Assembly (NCBI GenBank): GCA_050248275.1
Contig: JBFWSR010000002.1
Location: 176,919 to 240,918, forward strand
Source: CAILZL01 sp050248275
GTDB lineage: Bacteria; Pseudomonadota; Gammaproteobacteria; Steroidobacterales; Steroidobacteraceae
Reading direction: 5' to 3'
DNA: 64,000 bases
Shown here: positions 35,534 to 44,550 of the stretch, piece after piece
Numbering within the stretch: position 1 is the first letter of the stretch
Layout of the letters: every line of letters begins with the position of its first letter
Made by a program: the position numbers and the translations under genes
Notes under the pieces: model-generated
The model's database searches: none
What the model was told of the DNA's origin: nothing
What the model saw: the letters and a program-made list of their open reading frames with translations, nothing else

Positions 35534-36466
35534 TCAATGAATATTCGTCGGTAATTCACCATAGCGCTGACGCCACTGCCGGCCCAACTGAGCGCGATGC
35601 ATGCGTTCACGCAGCATCTGCGCCCAGCCAATGCGACTTACGCCGGGCAATCGGCGTACAAACTCATCGCTGATGCGACAGATATGAAATGGCGAATCGC
35701 CCGGACGATTGAGAGATCGCCCTGTCAGCAAGCCCCAGTAGCAGGCCACGAAACCGAGTCCACGCGCCATGTTCACGGCTGTTTCACTACCCATATACAT
35801 CGGGAAAGCCAGATGCTGAACGCCGACGTTCGGCAAGTGAGCGGCAATCTCGCTACATGATGCAGCAATATCCTGATCGAATGGCAACGGCGCTTGCCGA
35901 CGCGAAGCTTCGATAACCGGATCACAGCCAGCAAGCGGCACTGGCATCGGCCAAGAGGGTATGTACCTGCTTTCAAGCGTATGCGACTGAAACTCTACAA
36001 GGCCAGACGCATTGATAATCTGAATCTCTTTCCAGTTCATTGGCCTGGCTTCGACATCATCGCCTTTACCGGCATCGGCATGCAGCCCTGGAGCAATGAA
36101 TGCCACGGCTTTAGCTGCGTACTGCTGTAATAAAGGAAACGCCACATCGTAAAAATTTCGCGGACCATCATCGAAGGTCAATACGACCGCACGATCATCA
36201 ATCATCAGAGAACCCCGCAGATAACTGACCAGTTCAGCGGCGCTCAAGGTGCGATAGCCATTTGACTTCAGAAAATGCAGGTCGGCTTCAAAAGTTTCGG
36301 CTTCGACCATGTGGTAGCAAAACACCGGCACCCCACCCAGCGGTTCGCTCGGTCGAATGGCTGTGACAAAATCAGGCAAGCCACCATTCGACCAGGCCAC
36401 CACTTCAGGAATATTCTTGCGCCATGCATTTTTCAGCTTTTTCAAGATACCCATGTCCCCTCGCAT
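35534..36466 (-). CDS. Polysaccharide deacetylase (NodB homology)
   Basis: 310 residues from the ATG at 36466; in-frame ATGs at 36484 and 36454 are alternatives. The NodB metal/catalytic motif VVLTFDDGPRNFYD contains the Asp-Asp pair, and FQSHTLESRY supplies the downstream metal-ligand region (SxxLE variant of HxxxH). This family removes N- or O-acetyl groups from sugars of exopolysaccharide or peptidoglycan. It is coupled to the GT4 gene upstream (36468 stop) and precedes the UPF0104 gene, so it probably trims a glycan made by that GT. No signal peptide is seen, so location is uncertain. Confidence 0.87.
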   Translation of the reverse strand: MRGDMGILKKLKNAWRKNIPEVVAWSNGGLPDFVTAIRPSEPLGGVPVFCYHMVEAETFEADLHFLKSNGYRTLSAAELVSYLRGSLMIDDRAVVLTFDDGPRNFYDVAFPLLQQYAAKAVAFIAPGLHADAGKGDDVEARPMNWKEIQIINASGLVEFQSHTLESRYIPSWPMPVPLAGCDPVIEASRRQAPLPFDQDIAASCSEIAAHLPNVGVQHLAFPMYMGSETAVNMARGLGFVACYWGLLTGRSLNRPGDSPFHICRISDEFVRRLPGVSRIGWAQMLRERMHRAQLGRQWRQRYGELPTNIH

Positions 36467-36467
36467 G

Positions 36468-37625
36468 TCATGAAGCGAGCTCATGATAACAATCAAGCAA
36501 CGCCACAACGTGGCGCTCCAGACTGAAGCGCTCCGCCTCCCGCATGCCGCGTTCACCATAGGCAGTCAATGTCTCAGGATGATGAAACATGTCAATGATC
36601 GCCTGCGCGAATGCCACCCGGTCACCCAAAGCAATCAAACGCCCGTCAACCCCATCACTCACCACTTCCGGCAAGCCGCCTACAGCATGGGCAACCACCG
36701 GTTTACCAACGGCCAACGCCTCGATAGCCGACAGACTCAAGCCTTCCTGCAGGGAAGGCACCACTACCAGATCGGATGCCGCCAGCAGCTCGGGGACATC
36801 ATTGCGTTGCCCCAGAAATTGCACATGAGAAACAAGACCCAACTGACGCACCAGTGTTTCGCAGGCTGCGCGCTCGGGACCATCGCCTGCAAGCAGCAAC
36901 AGGGCATCAGGATGAACCTGGACCACCCCGGACATGATATGCAGCATCTCACGATGTCCCTTGACGGGATGCATCCGCGCCACCATGAGAATGACTTTCC
37001 GTTCGGCAGGGATGCCCAGCTCAGCCCGGCGCGTCCTCCCCGCCATACCTGCAACGTAGCGAAGCCGCTCCAGCGCCAAGCCGTTGTAGACCACACGCAG
37101 CCGTTCAGGCCGCAATCCATACCCCGCTATCGCGGTTTCCCGTGCGGCTCTCGACACGCAAATGCCAAGATCATCCGCCCTTGCAAACAGGCCATGTAAT
37201 GCACCGACCATCCAGCCCGGACGGTTGAGGTCATGCAAATGGACAATAACCTTTAGCCCTGTCAATCGGCCGACAATTCGCGCCACTAAAGTTGCCTTTA
37301 AACCCGCCGCATGAATAATGCGGCAGCCACGCTCGCGAGCGATGCATGCAACATGGTAAACGACTGCGGGGTTCATACGGCCCGCAGACAGGAATATGGA
37401 TTCAACACCGGCATCCTGCAGCCCCATCGTGGCCGGATGCGGTTCCCGCAAAAAACATGCAGTGACATCAAGACCAGCCTGTTTAAGTGCCGGCAGCACA
37501 TTCAGGAAGTAAACCGTCCCGCCATGCGCTACGCCTCCGGCATAGCCGAAATGATCGCCGAGCATCAATACCGGCGGTAGAGCAGTTTGCGTCCAGCGCG
37601 CCTGACTTACAGGTTTATCTGGCAT
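36468..37625 (-). CDS. Glycosyltransferase family 4
   Basis: A 385-residue GT-B enzyme. The N-terminal domain has GYAGGVAHGGTVYFLNVLPAL; the C-terminal domain carries VARMHPVKGHREML and the sugar-nucleotide site VVPSLQEGLSLSAIEALAVGKPVV with the EX7E motif. It retains the anomeric configuration and would add one sugar to a lipid-linked glycan on the cytoplasmic side. It is first in a three-gene minus-strand unit with the deacetylase and UPF0104 protein and divergent from an amidohydrolase. Confidence 0.93.
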   Translation of the reverse strand: MPDKPVSQARWTQTALPPVLMLGDHFGYAGGVAHGGTVYFLNVLPALKQAGLDVTACFLREPHPATMGLQDAGVESIFLSAGRMNPAVVYHVACIARERGCRIIHAAGLKATLVARIVGRLTGLKVIVHLHDLNRPGWMVGALHGLFARADDLGICVSRAARETAIAGYGLRPERLRVVYNGLALERLRYVAGMAGRTRRAELGIPAERKVILMVARMHPVKGHREMLHIMSGVVQVHPDALLLLAGDGPERAACETLVRQLGLVSHVQFLGQRNDVPELLAASDLVVVPSLQEGLSLSAIEALAVGKPVVAHAVGGLPEVVSDGVDGRLIALGDRVAFAQAIIDMFHHPETLTAYGERGMREAERFSLERHVVALLDCYHELAS

Positions 37626-37896
37626 GGCAACTACTCCCGATTAGTCGAGAACGACCTACTTTGACCCGCAGAACCTTTGACACAGTGGCCTCTGTTAGAT
37701 GCTTCAATAAACACAGAAGCAGCAATACCTTCTTACTGCAGAATGTGCCGTATACCGCACTCATTACCGAAACCATTCTAGTAAGATGTTGCTTCAGGTC
37801 GATGTGACGTAATCGCATTTTCAATGGCTTTTGCTCAGGCATGCAGCTTAGAATAAGTTTGGAAACAGTCAGCATTTCGTCAAACCCTAAAATTCC
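37626..37896. other. Divergent intergenic region
   Basis: 271 bases between divergent GT4 and amidohydrolase genes. No gene or strong hairpin is seen. It must hold both promoters. Confidence 0.5.
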
Positions 37897-39384
37897 ATGT
37901 CGTTTTTCCAAAAAAAATCTCCTGAGAGACGCCAGCTCGCCTGGTTTGTGATAGCACTCATTCTGCTGACAATTGTCTTGCTCAATTTACCTCTGTATAC
38001 CCTGATCTCACAGCTCCAGGGCGGCGGCTTAGTGAACACCTTGTTCTCGCATAAGCGACTGGTGGCGGTGGCCTGCGTCGTCTGCACGAGTGCATTCGCG
38101 GCCTGGAGCATCGTACGCGGGCACTATGGGTTGCTGAAAATCACCGCCGCTGTCGCTTCATCGGTGGTGGCAGCATTTGGGGTATACACATTCCAGCAGC
38201 ACAATCCATATGCGGACCTGTTCAGTTTTGAGCGTTATCGCGACAACTTTGCCATTTTACTGGGTCATGATGTGTTGCTTTCCAAGTACGATCCACATCC
38301 CACCCTGGTCCTTAACCGCAAGTCAATCACGCGCGCCAAATATCCGGTCATTGACGTACATTTCCACTTCGAATCCCTGCCTGAATCAATTACTCCTGAA
38401 CGCTTGGTCGCCGCCATGGACGCCGCAGGCATCGACAAAGTCGTCAATTTGGGAGGGCTCCCTGGCGGCATGTTTGAACATTTCGCCAAAACCTTCTATG
38501 CGAAATATCCGGATCGCTTCATCTTGTTCGTCAAGCCCGACCCTGGCGCACTCATGCATGAAAATGGCGTCACCCAACAAGTGGAATGGATGAAAAAGGC
38601 TGCACTCATGGGCGCCCGCGGCATCAAGGAGAACAAATCCTTTGGACTTGGTCAGATTGATAGCAACGGTAAACTGGTTGCGATTGACGATCCACGCCTT
38701 GATCCTTACTGGGATCTGGCGGGCCAGCTAGGCTTGCCGGTGCTGGTGCATACAGGTGAACCACGCTCTTTCTGGGAGCCGGTGGACGCGCACAATGAAC
38801 GGTACGAAGAATTACTGGAGAATCCAGCCTGGAGCCTGCACGGCCGGCAAGTGCCCTCACAACAGGAGTTGATGCAACAGCGTGAACGGTTGCTGGCCCG
38901 TCACCCCGGCACCAACTTCATCGGCGCGCATTTTGGCATGAACCCCGATAATCTTGCTTATGCCGCTTACCTGCTCGACAAGTATCCCAACTACTACGTT
39001 GACATGTCTTCCGTGGTGCAAGAACTGGGCAGGGAACCCTATTCGGCCCGTAAGTTCTTCATCAAGTATCAGGATCGCATCCTGTTCGGCACCGATGGCG
39101 GCTTTGGACTACAAGCATCCGGTGATGGCTGGACACCTGAACGCCTGTTTCGCAGCTACCTTGAGTTCCTGGAAACCGACAACGAGTATATCGAATACCC
39201 GATGTTCGGCCTGACAAAGCAAGGTAACTGGCGCATCTACGGGCTTGACTTGCCGGACGAAGTGCTGGAAAAAATCTATTCAAAGAACGCCGCACGCCTC
39301 ATACCCAGCCAGGCAGCGGTAATTGCGAAGCTGAACGAAGTTGACGTCCGTCCGCATCAGCACGATGATGCCATTCGTAATTAA
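37897..39384 (+). CDS. Membrane-anchored amidohydrolase-2 family protein
   Basis: 495 residues. Three hydrophobic helices (about 15-35, 55-72 and 80-98) anchor a TIM-barrel amidohydrolase (about 150-480). Metal ligands are H155 and H157 (DVHFHFE), H285 (VHTGEP), H345 (GAHFGMN) and D400 (FGTDGG); GIKENKSF also fits the family. Such proteins decarboxylate or hydrolyse small carboxylated substrates; the substrate is unknown. The topology puts the catalytic part on one side of the membrane, unusual for this mostly soluble family. The next gene on the same strand is a PQQ/cytochrome c fusion, 66 bases on, so they may work together. Confidence 0.88.
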   Translation: MSFFQKKSPERRQLAWFVIALILLTIVLLNLPLYTLISQLQGGGLVNTLFSHKRLVAVACVVCTSAFAAWSIVRGHYGLLKITAAVASSVVAAFGVYTFQQHNPYADLFSFERYRDNFAILLGHDVLLSKYDPHPTLVLNRKSITRAKYPVIDVHFHFESLPESITPERLVAAMDAAGIDKVVNLGGLPGGMFEHFAKTFYAKYPDRFILFVKPDPGALMHENGVTQQVEWMKKAALMGARGIKENKSFGLGQIDSNGKLVAIDDPRLDPYWDLAGQLGLPVLVHTGEPRSFWEPVDAHNERYEELLENPAWSLHGRQVPSQQELMQQRERLLARHPGTNFIGAHFGMNPDNLAYAAYLLDKYPNYYVDMSSVVQELGREPYSARKFFIKYQDRILFGTDGGFGLQASGDGWTPERLFRSYLEFLETDNEYIEYPMFGLTKQGNWRIYGLDLPDEVLEKIYSKNAARLIPSQAAVIAKLNEVDVRPHQHDDAIRN

Positions 39385-39450
39385 AATAGCTGCGCTTCAC
39401 CCCATTCCGATGCACTGAATCAACTTCGCTTTATCCGGGAGACAAACACC

Positions 39451-41400
39451 TTGTTTGTTGCCTCACGATTGCTTACGACAATACGTCTCGCGCTTGCAAT
39501 ACTTGTTCTGCTGGCAACCCCATTGCTCTGGGTTGCGCCGATTTTTTCATTCAATTTTTTCAGCCTGGATCTGGCCATTGCATTCAGCTTTCTAGGACCT
39601 TTTCTTGCTGGAATACTGTGTCTGAGGCTGCTGAATCGCAATACGCCTCCCACCCTGCTGATGACATGCACTGTCGCCATCGCAACATTCGCCCTCTGGT
39701 TCTCGCTATTGATCATCGCGCGGGCCTGGTTTCCCTCCATCATTCCGCCGGATTTTTCATTACCAGCTCTCACAACGAGCTTGTGTCTCGGCATTATCAT
39801 GTTCGTGTTTGTGCACCGACCCGTACCCGGCGCACTAGGCGCTGGCGCCAGCGCCTTGATACTCGTCGCCGCACTCGGCGGGCATGCCATATATCGCGCC
39901 GGGTGGTTGCCCCGACCGGCACAGCCGTCGGTACAGACACGTCGCTACGATTCTTCCTTGTACCTTCTGGACATCACCACGTATTCCAACTGGATACCCG
40001 CACCGCAATTCAGCGGCGGCGGCATCGCCCGCTGGGAAGATGGACTGTTGTTTGCAACCGGGGGAGGAGAACTGTTCGTGGTACGCGGCATCGGCGATGC
40101 CACCGGTCTTCGCATCAATCGCCTGGCCTATCCCATTCCACTCAATATCGAGGATTTCAAACGCGGCGCCACCGAGTTACTCAAAAACACGCGCGGCAAA
40201 ACAGCCGACTACAAACGCTTCCGGGTGACCGGGATATTGACAGTCCAGACCGGTAATCACATCACTCTTTATGCCTCCCATCATTACTGGGACTCAGCGA
40301 ATCATTGTTTTGCGTTGCGCGTATCGACCCTGAGCGCCGAGAACGCAGCACTGGAAGCGGGCACAGCCGATGCCGGCTGGCATACGGTATTTCAAAGTTC
40401 GCCGTGCCTGAACCTCACCATCAATGGCGTGAAAGGCAAACCATTTGAAGGCTGGGAAAGCGGCGGCCGCATGGCGCTCATTAATGACCATGAATTGCTA
40501 CTGACCGTCGGCGATCATGGCTTCGATGGAGTAGACCGACTACCGGCTCTGCCGCAGGATATGGCAAGTTCGTATGGAAAAATCATGCTCATTCCCCTCA
40601 ACGGCGGCACTCCCACCCTGTTCAGCAGCGGTCACCGCAACCCGCAGGGATTGCTGGTCACCGCCGACGGCACCATCTGGTCAACGGAACACGGCCCACG
40701 CGGCGGCGACGAACTCAACCATATTGTCAATGGCGCAAACTATGGCTGGCCCCTGGTTACATTGGGCGTCGATTACGGCAATCGCATCTGGCCGCTGAAC
40801 GACAAACCCGGGCGGCACGAAGGCTATGTGCCGCCAATATATGCGTTCGTGCCCTCTGTCGGCATTTCCAATCTGATCACTGCGCCAGAGCAACTGTTCC
40901 CGGCATGGGCCGGCGATCTTCTGGTTGGTTCGCTCGCCAAAGAAACCCTTTTTCGCATACGTCTGCTCAACGGCAACGTACAGTTTTCCGAGCCTATCTT
41001 CATTGGCGACCGGATCCGCGATCTAACCAGCACGCACGCTGGCGTCGTGGTGATTTGGACCGATGACGGCAACATCATCACAGTCAAGCCGCGCGACGAA
41101 AGCAAAGCGGAAAAACTTCTTACTGCATGCACCGCATGCCACTCCATGAACGAAAATGATCCATCTTCGACTGCCCCCAACCTTTATGGTCTGATCAACC
41201 GGCGCGTTGCCTCCAGAAGCGATTTCGGCTATTCCGCAGCCATGAAATCATTTGGCGGCCGCTGGACGCGCCAGCGGCTCGACCTATTCCTGACCCACCC
41301 GCAAAACGTGGTGCCGGGCACAATCATGCAGTATCCGGGCATCGCCAACGCCGACGATCGAGAAACCATCATCGATTTTCTTGAGAATCCGCCTAACTGA
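39451..41400 (+). CDS. Membrane / PQQ-sugar-dehydrogenase-like / cytochrome c fusion
   Basis: 649 residues in three parts. Residues 1-150 hold about five membrane helices. About 165-545 is a six-bladed propeller of the soluble glucose/aldose sugar dehydrogenase type (SSGHRNPQGLLV, then STEHGPRGGDELNHI and NYGWPLVTLGVDYG). About 553-649 is a cytochrome c with C560-TAC563-H564 and a candidate Met ligand in TIMQYPG. The TTG start at 39451 is supported by GGGAG nine bases before it. Electrons from an oxidised sugar or alcohol would pass within one polypeptide to haem c. The substrate is unknown. Confidence 0.9.
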   Translation: MFVASRLLTTIRLALAILVLLATPLLWVAPIFSFNFFSLDLAIAFSFLGPFLAGILCLRLLNRNTPPTLLMTCTVAIATFALWFSLLIIARAWFPSIIPPDFSLPALTTSLCLGIIMFVFVHRPVPGALGAGASALILVAALGGHAIYRAGWLPRPAQPSVQTRRYDSSLYLLDITTYSNWIPAPQFSGGGIARWEDGLLFATGGGELFVVRGIGDATGLRINRLAYPIPLNIEDFKRGATELLKNTRGKTADYKRFRVTGILTVQTGNHITLYASHHYWDSANHCFALRVSTLSAENAALEAGTADAGWHTVFQSSPCLNLTINGVKGKPFEGWESGGRMALINDHELLLTVGDHGFDGVDRLPALPQDMASSYGKIMLIPLNGGTPTLFSSGHRNPQGLLVTADGTIWSTEHGPRGGDELNHIVNGANYGWPLVTLGVDYGNRIWPLNDKPGRHEGYVPPIYAFVPSVGISNLITAPEQLFPAWAGDLLVGSLAKETLFRIRLLNGNVQFSEPIFIGDRIRDLTSTHAGVVVIWTDDGNIITVKPRDESKAEKLLTACTACHSMNENDPSSTAPNLYGLINRRVASRSDFGYSAAMKSFGGRWTRQRLDLFLTHPQNVVPGTIMQYPGIANADDRETIIDFLENPPN

Positions 41401-41512
41401 TCCTTATAAACGACTGCGCAGGGCCGGAGCACTCCAGTGTTTTTTGCGACGCAATCACTGAAAAACCCGGTCTGACTCGGACACGATACGGTTGCGAATA
41501 AGGAACGTGGCC

Positions 41513-42283
41513 ATGCAACTCGAACTAAATCCAAACAGATTCTTCCGCACTCATATATTGTGCATCACCACGCTCACTGCCGCCTATGTGGCAACCCAGG
41601 TGCTCCAATCTTGCGGACATCAGCGATTGCTGGGACTGGTGGCGCTATTCGACCTCAATGCCGAACATAACGTCCCCAGTTTCTTTTCCGCCATCGCCCT
41701 GCTATTCGCAGGCGGACTGATGTTTCTGGCCGGGGAGGCCTCCGTGCGCCAGGGTATCGCTTTGTCCAGATACTGGCAGGCGCTGGCAATGATCTTCGTA
41801 TTTCTGGCCATTGACGAAGAGTGTTCCATACATGAAACCATCGGCCAGACGTTGCGGGTCGGTTATAACTCTTCAAGCGCTGCCTGGCATTACTCATGGG
41901 TATTCCTCTACCTGCCCTTCGTCCTGGCGATTGGGCTGGCCTGCCTGCCGTTTCTGCGACGCCTGCCGGCCGCCACCCGCAACGCACTGGTGCTGGCCGG
42001 CTGTTTATTCGTCGGCGGTGCGGCGGGTCTGGAAATGCTGGCAGGGTTCATCGCACAGCGTTTCGGCGACTCATGGTGGTACCGGATCGAAGTCATCGCC
42101 GAGGAAAATTGCGAAATGCTCGGCGTCGCAATCCTGATTCGCGGCGTACTGGCATATGTCACGCAACTGCAATTCGGACTGGCCATGACTCCCGGCGAAC
42201 ACGCTGCACCGACAGATGAAGAACGCGAGCATCCGGGAACTCGAACGGCGCGCTGGCAGGCGCCGTCGCGCTCAAGGTATTGA
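41513..42283 (+). CDS. Six-helix membrane protein of unknown function with DExxxxHE motif
   Basis: 256 residues from the ATG at 41513 (AAGGA eight bases before; a TTG at 41492 is less likely). About six membrane helices. Two polar clusters lie at helix ends: D101, E102, H107 and E108 (FLAIDEECSIHETIG) and E194, E197, E198 and E201 (RIEVIAEENCEMLG). Acid/His clusters in membrane segments suggest metal binding, but I cannot name the family. The C-terminal tail is charged and cytoplasmic. It follows the PQQ/cytochrome gene by about 110 bases. Confidence 0.82.
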   Translation: MQLELNPNRFFRTHILCITTLTAAYVATQVLQSCGHQRLLGLVALFDLNAEHNVPSFFSAIALLFAGGLMFLAGEASVRQGIALSRYWQALAMIFVFLAIDEECSIHETIGQTLRVGYNSSSAAWHYSWVFLYLPFVLAIGLACLPFLRRLPAATRNALVLAGCLFVGGAAGLEMLAGFIAQRFGDSWWYRIEVIAEENCEMLGVAILIRGVLAYVTQLQFGLAMTPGEHAAPTDEEREHPGTRTARWQAPSRSRY

Positions 42284-42330
42284 GGGCAACGCCGTTCGAT
42301 CTTACGGCCAGCCCCATCCGAACGTGAATA

Positions 42331-43275
42331 TCAGAGTTTACGTTCATGCTCCTGATCGACAATGTACGATGGCCGCTGCTTGATCTCATCGTAAATCTTG
42401 GCGATGTATTCGCCGATGACACCCAGGCTGATCATGATAAAACTGCCGATCAACATCAGCGTGAAGATGATGGTGGTAAAGCCCGAAACCGCGTCACCAC
42501 GCAAATGCGACAGGATCGCATCGGTACCGACACCCGCCCCCAGCAAGAAGGTCAGCACGCCCAGCACGCTCACGATGCGCAGCGGTGCGCTGGTGAACGA
42601 CACCATCGCCGTCAGCGACAACGCGATCAGCGAACGCAAACTCCAACCGCTGGTGCCGTTCTGGCGGGCCGCAACGTCAAACTCCAGGGTCACCTGCCTG
42701 AATCCGACCCAGCTTGCCAGACCGCGATAAAACCGGCTGCGTTCCGGCAGGGCCTTGCCGATGATGTTCACCACTGCACGGTCGAGCAATTTGTAATCCG
42801 AAGAATTCTGCACATTGATTCCGCCCATGGCAGTAATCAATTTATTCACAACATAGGCGCGCGCCGTCGCCAGCCAGGGTTCATCGCCCCGGTTGCGCTT
42901 CACGCCATGTACGATTTTTGCACCCTGCTCCCAGGCTTGAACCATCTCCGGGATCAGGGACGGAGGATGCTGCAGGTCGGCATCAATGGTAATGACAGCG
43001 TCGCCTTGTGCGCGTTGCAAGCCAGCCAGCAGACCCGCTTCCTTGCCAAAGTTGCGCGACAAGCGAATTGCCCGCACCGGGAAGCCGGCATCCGCCATCT
43101 CGGCAGCACGTTCGAAAGTGTCATCGCGGCTGCCATCATCGACCACTACGATCTCGAATGGATACGCCGTGGACCCTGCCACTTCGGACAGGGTCCGGAT
43201 CGCGGCCTGAATACCGGCAGACTCATTGAAAGCCGGAACGACAATACTCAGTAGCTTGTTGCTGTGCTCGTTCAC
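42331..43275 (-). CDS. GT2 polyprenyl-phosphate glycosyltransferase (ArnC/GtrB-like)
   Basis: 314 residues from the GTG at 43275, which has GAGGA nine bases upstream (an ATG at 43320 would overlap the YdjC stop by 30 bases). The GT-A domain has VVVDDGSRDDTF and the DxD motif TIDADLQHPP; it keeps NSSDYKLLDR and SRFYRGLASWVGF. Two C-terminal membrane helices (APLRIVSVLGVLTFLL and TIIFTLMLIGSFIMISLGVIGEY) are typical of GtrB/ArnC enzymes that load a sugar on undecaprenyl phosphate. It follows GtrA and YdjC in an operon, and GtrA is the usual flippase partner. Confidence 0.93.
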   Translation of the reverse strand: MNEHSNKLLSIVVPAFNESAGIQAAIRTLSEVAGSTAYPFEIVVVDDGSRDDTFERAAEMADAGFPVRAIRLSRNFGKEAGLLAGLQRAQGDAVITIDADLQHPPSLIPEMVQAWEQGAKIVHGVKRNRGDEPWLATARAYVVNKLITAMGGINVQNSSDYKLLDRAVVNIIGKALPERSRFYRGLASWVGFRQVTLEFDVAARQNGTSGWSLRSLIALSLTAMVSFTSAPLRIVSVLGVLTFLLGAGVGTDAILSHLRGDAVSGFTTIIFTLMLIGSFIMISLGVIGEYIAKIYDEIKQRPSYIVDQEHERKL

Positions 43276-43288
43276 CTGAAGTTTTCCT

Positions 43289-44155
43289 CTACCGACAGTG
43301 CGACTTGTCCAGATCGGCATAAGAACTCAGCACGATCCGGTTTGCAGCCAACAACTTCACGAAATCGGCATTCATCAGTGCCTGCAATTCGCCTTCCCAG
43401 TCATGATAGGCAGCCAGTTTGGGTTCGGCCTGCGCCTGCGGATCCTGCCAGCCGGGATGACACATCAGCTCATAATCCTTGTGCCGTTCAAGCCGCGCAA
43501 ATCGCCACTCAAAGTAGTCATGATCCAGGCGTCCGCTGGACGCCAATCCGATCAGCTCCGGCTCGGAACACGGCGGCTTCGGCACCAGCCCGCGCACCGC
43601 AGCAAACACCGAACTGCGCACACAGCCCGCCACGGTCCACTTCGGCCCCCACTCGGCGCGTGGAGCGCGCACATGAGGAATATTGAACTCGTTCGCCAAT
43701 TCGCGCGTCCTGGAATACAGACTCGGCAACATGTGTATGTGCTCGTGCGAATTGAGAAACTCCAATTTGAGTCCTGCCTCGAGACAACGCTCGATTTGCG
43801 CGCGCCATTCCTGCAAGACAGTATCCATCGCAATCCGTCCACGCAGCACCGCAGCGACAAGCGTGCCTTTGCCGGGAAACTCACCGCGCCACGGCGCCAA
43901 TGCCGACTTCATGCCGGCGGTGAGCGGCTCACCCAGGGTGACATTCAAATGCACGCCCACGCTGGCTGCCGGCAATGCCTTCAACCGCCCGACCCAACGC
44001 GCCAGCGCCGGGCCATTGGCCATCACACCGGTGGCGGTCACCACGCCCTGCTCCATGGCTTCGATGATGCCGCGCGATACCTGGTCGAAATAACCGAAAT
44101 CATCGGCATTGACGACCATCCTGATCGCAGGCCGTTCCTGCAACCCGGCAGTCAT
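43289..44155 (-). CDS. ChbG/YdjC-family carbohydrate deacetylase
   Basis: 288 residues from the ATG at 44155, which overlaps the GtrA stop as ATGA. The metal-binding motifs are NADDFG (residues about 16-21) and SHEHIHM. The family deacetylates chito-oligosaccharides or hopanoid and glycan intermediates. Here it lies between GtrA and a GT2, so it probably acts on a lipid-linked sugar. It is predicted soluble and cytoplasmic. Confidence 0.9.
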   Translation of the reverse strand: MTAGLQERPAIRMVVNADDFGYFDQVSRGIIEAMEQGVVTATGVMANGPALARWVGRLKALPAASVGVHLNVTLGEPLTAGMKSALAPWRGEFPGKGTLVAAVLRGRIAMDTVLQEWRAQIERCLEAGLKLEFLNSHEHIHMLPSLYSRTRELANEFNIPHVRAPRAEWGPKWTVAGCVRSSVFAAVRGLVPKPPCSEPELIGLASSGRLDHDYFEWRFARLERHKDYELMCHPGWQDPQAQAEPKLAAYHDWEGELQALMNADFVKLLAANRIVLSSYADLDKSHCR

Positions 44156-44550
44156 CGTCTGAACGTCCACAAATAGTTCACGGCGAAATTCCATACCAGC
44201 ACCGTTCCGGTCGCAAACAACTGTGCGATCAGATAGTAAACACCCAGAGACTGGGTGAACAACTTGACGATCAAGCCGTTGATGATGGCGCCGAGAAAAG
44301 CCACAGCCAGAAATTTCGGCAATGCATCCACGTGCGTCGCATCGGAATCGAAAGTAAAACGCCGGTTGAGGACGTAATTGACCAGTGCACCGACTGCAAA
44401 GCCGATGCTCGTGGCAACCAGCACGTGTACCGTACCGAACTCAACCAGGCTCCACAGCACAGAATAATGCGCAGCAGTACCACATACCCCCACTGCGGCG
44501 AAACGCACGAAATGCGCCAATGCGCTGCGCGACAACAAGGCGGCGATCAC
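44152..44550 (-). CDS. GtrA-family flippase-like protein
   Basis: 132 residues with four membrane helices, the GtrA pattern (FVRFAAVGVCGTAAHYSVLWSLVE, then NYVLNRRFTFDSD). GtrA-type proteins flip or help flip undecaprenyl-phosphate-linked sugars. The gene overlaps its neighbours at both ends (ATGA at 44547-44550 and 44152-44155), so translation is coupled to the GT39 gene and the YdjC gene. Confidence 0.92.
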   Translation of the reverse strand: MIAALLSRSALAHFVRFAAVGVCGTAAHYSVLWSLVEFGTVHVLVATSIGFAVGALVNYVLNRRFTFDSDATHVDALPKFLAVAFLGAIINGLIVKLFTQSLGVYYLIAQLFATGTVLVWNFAVNYLWTFRR

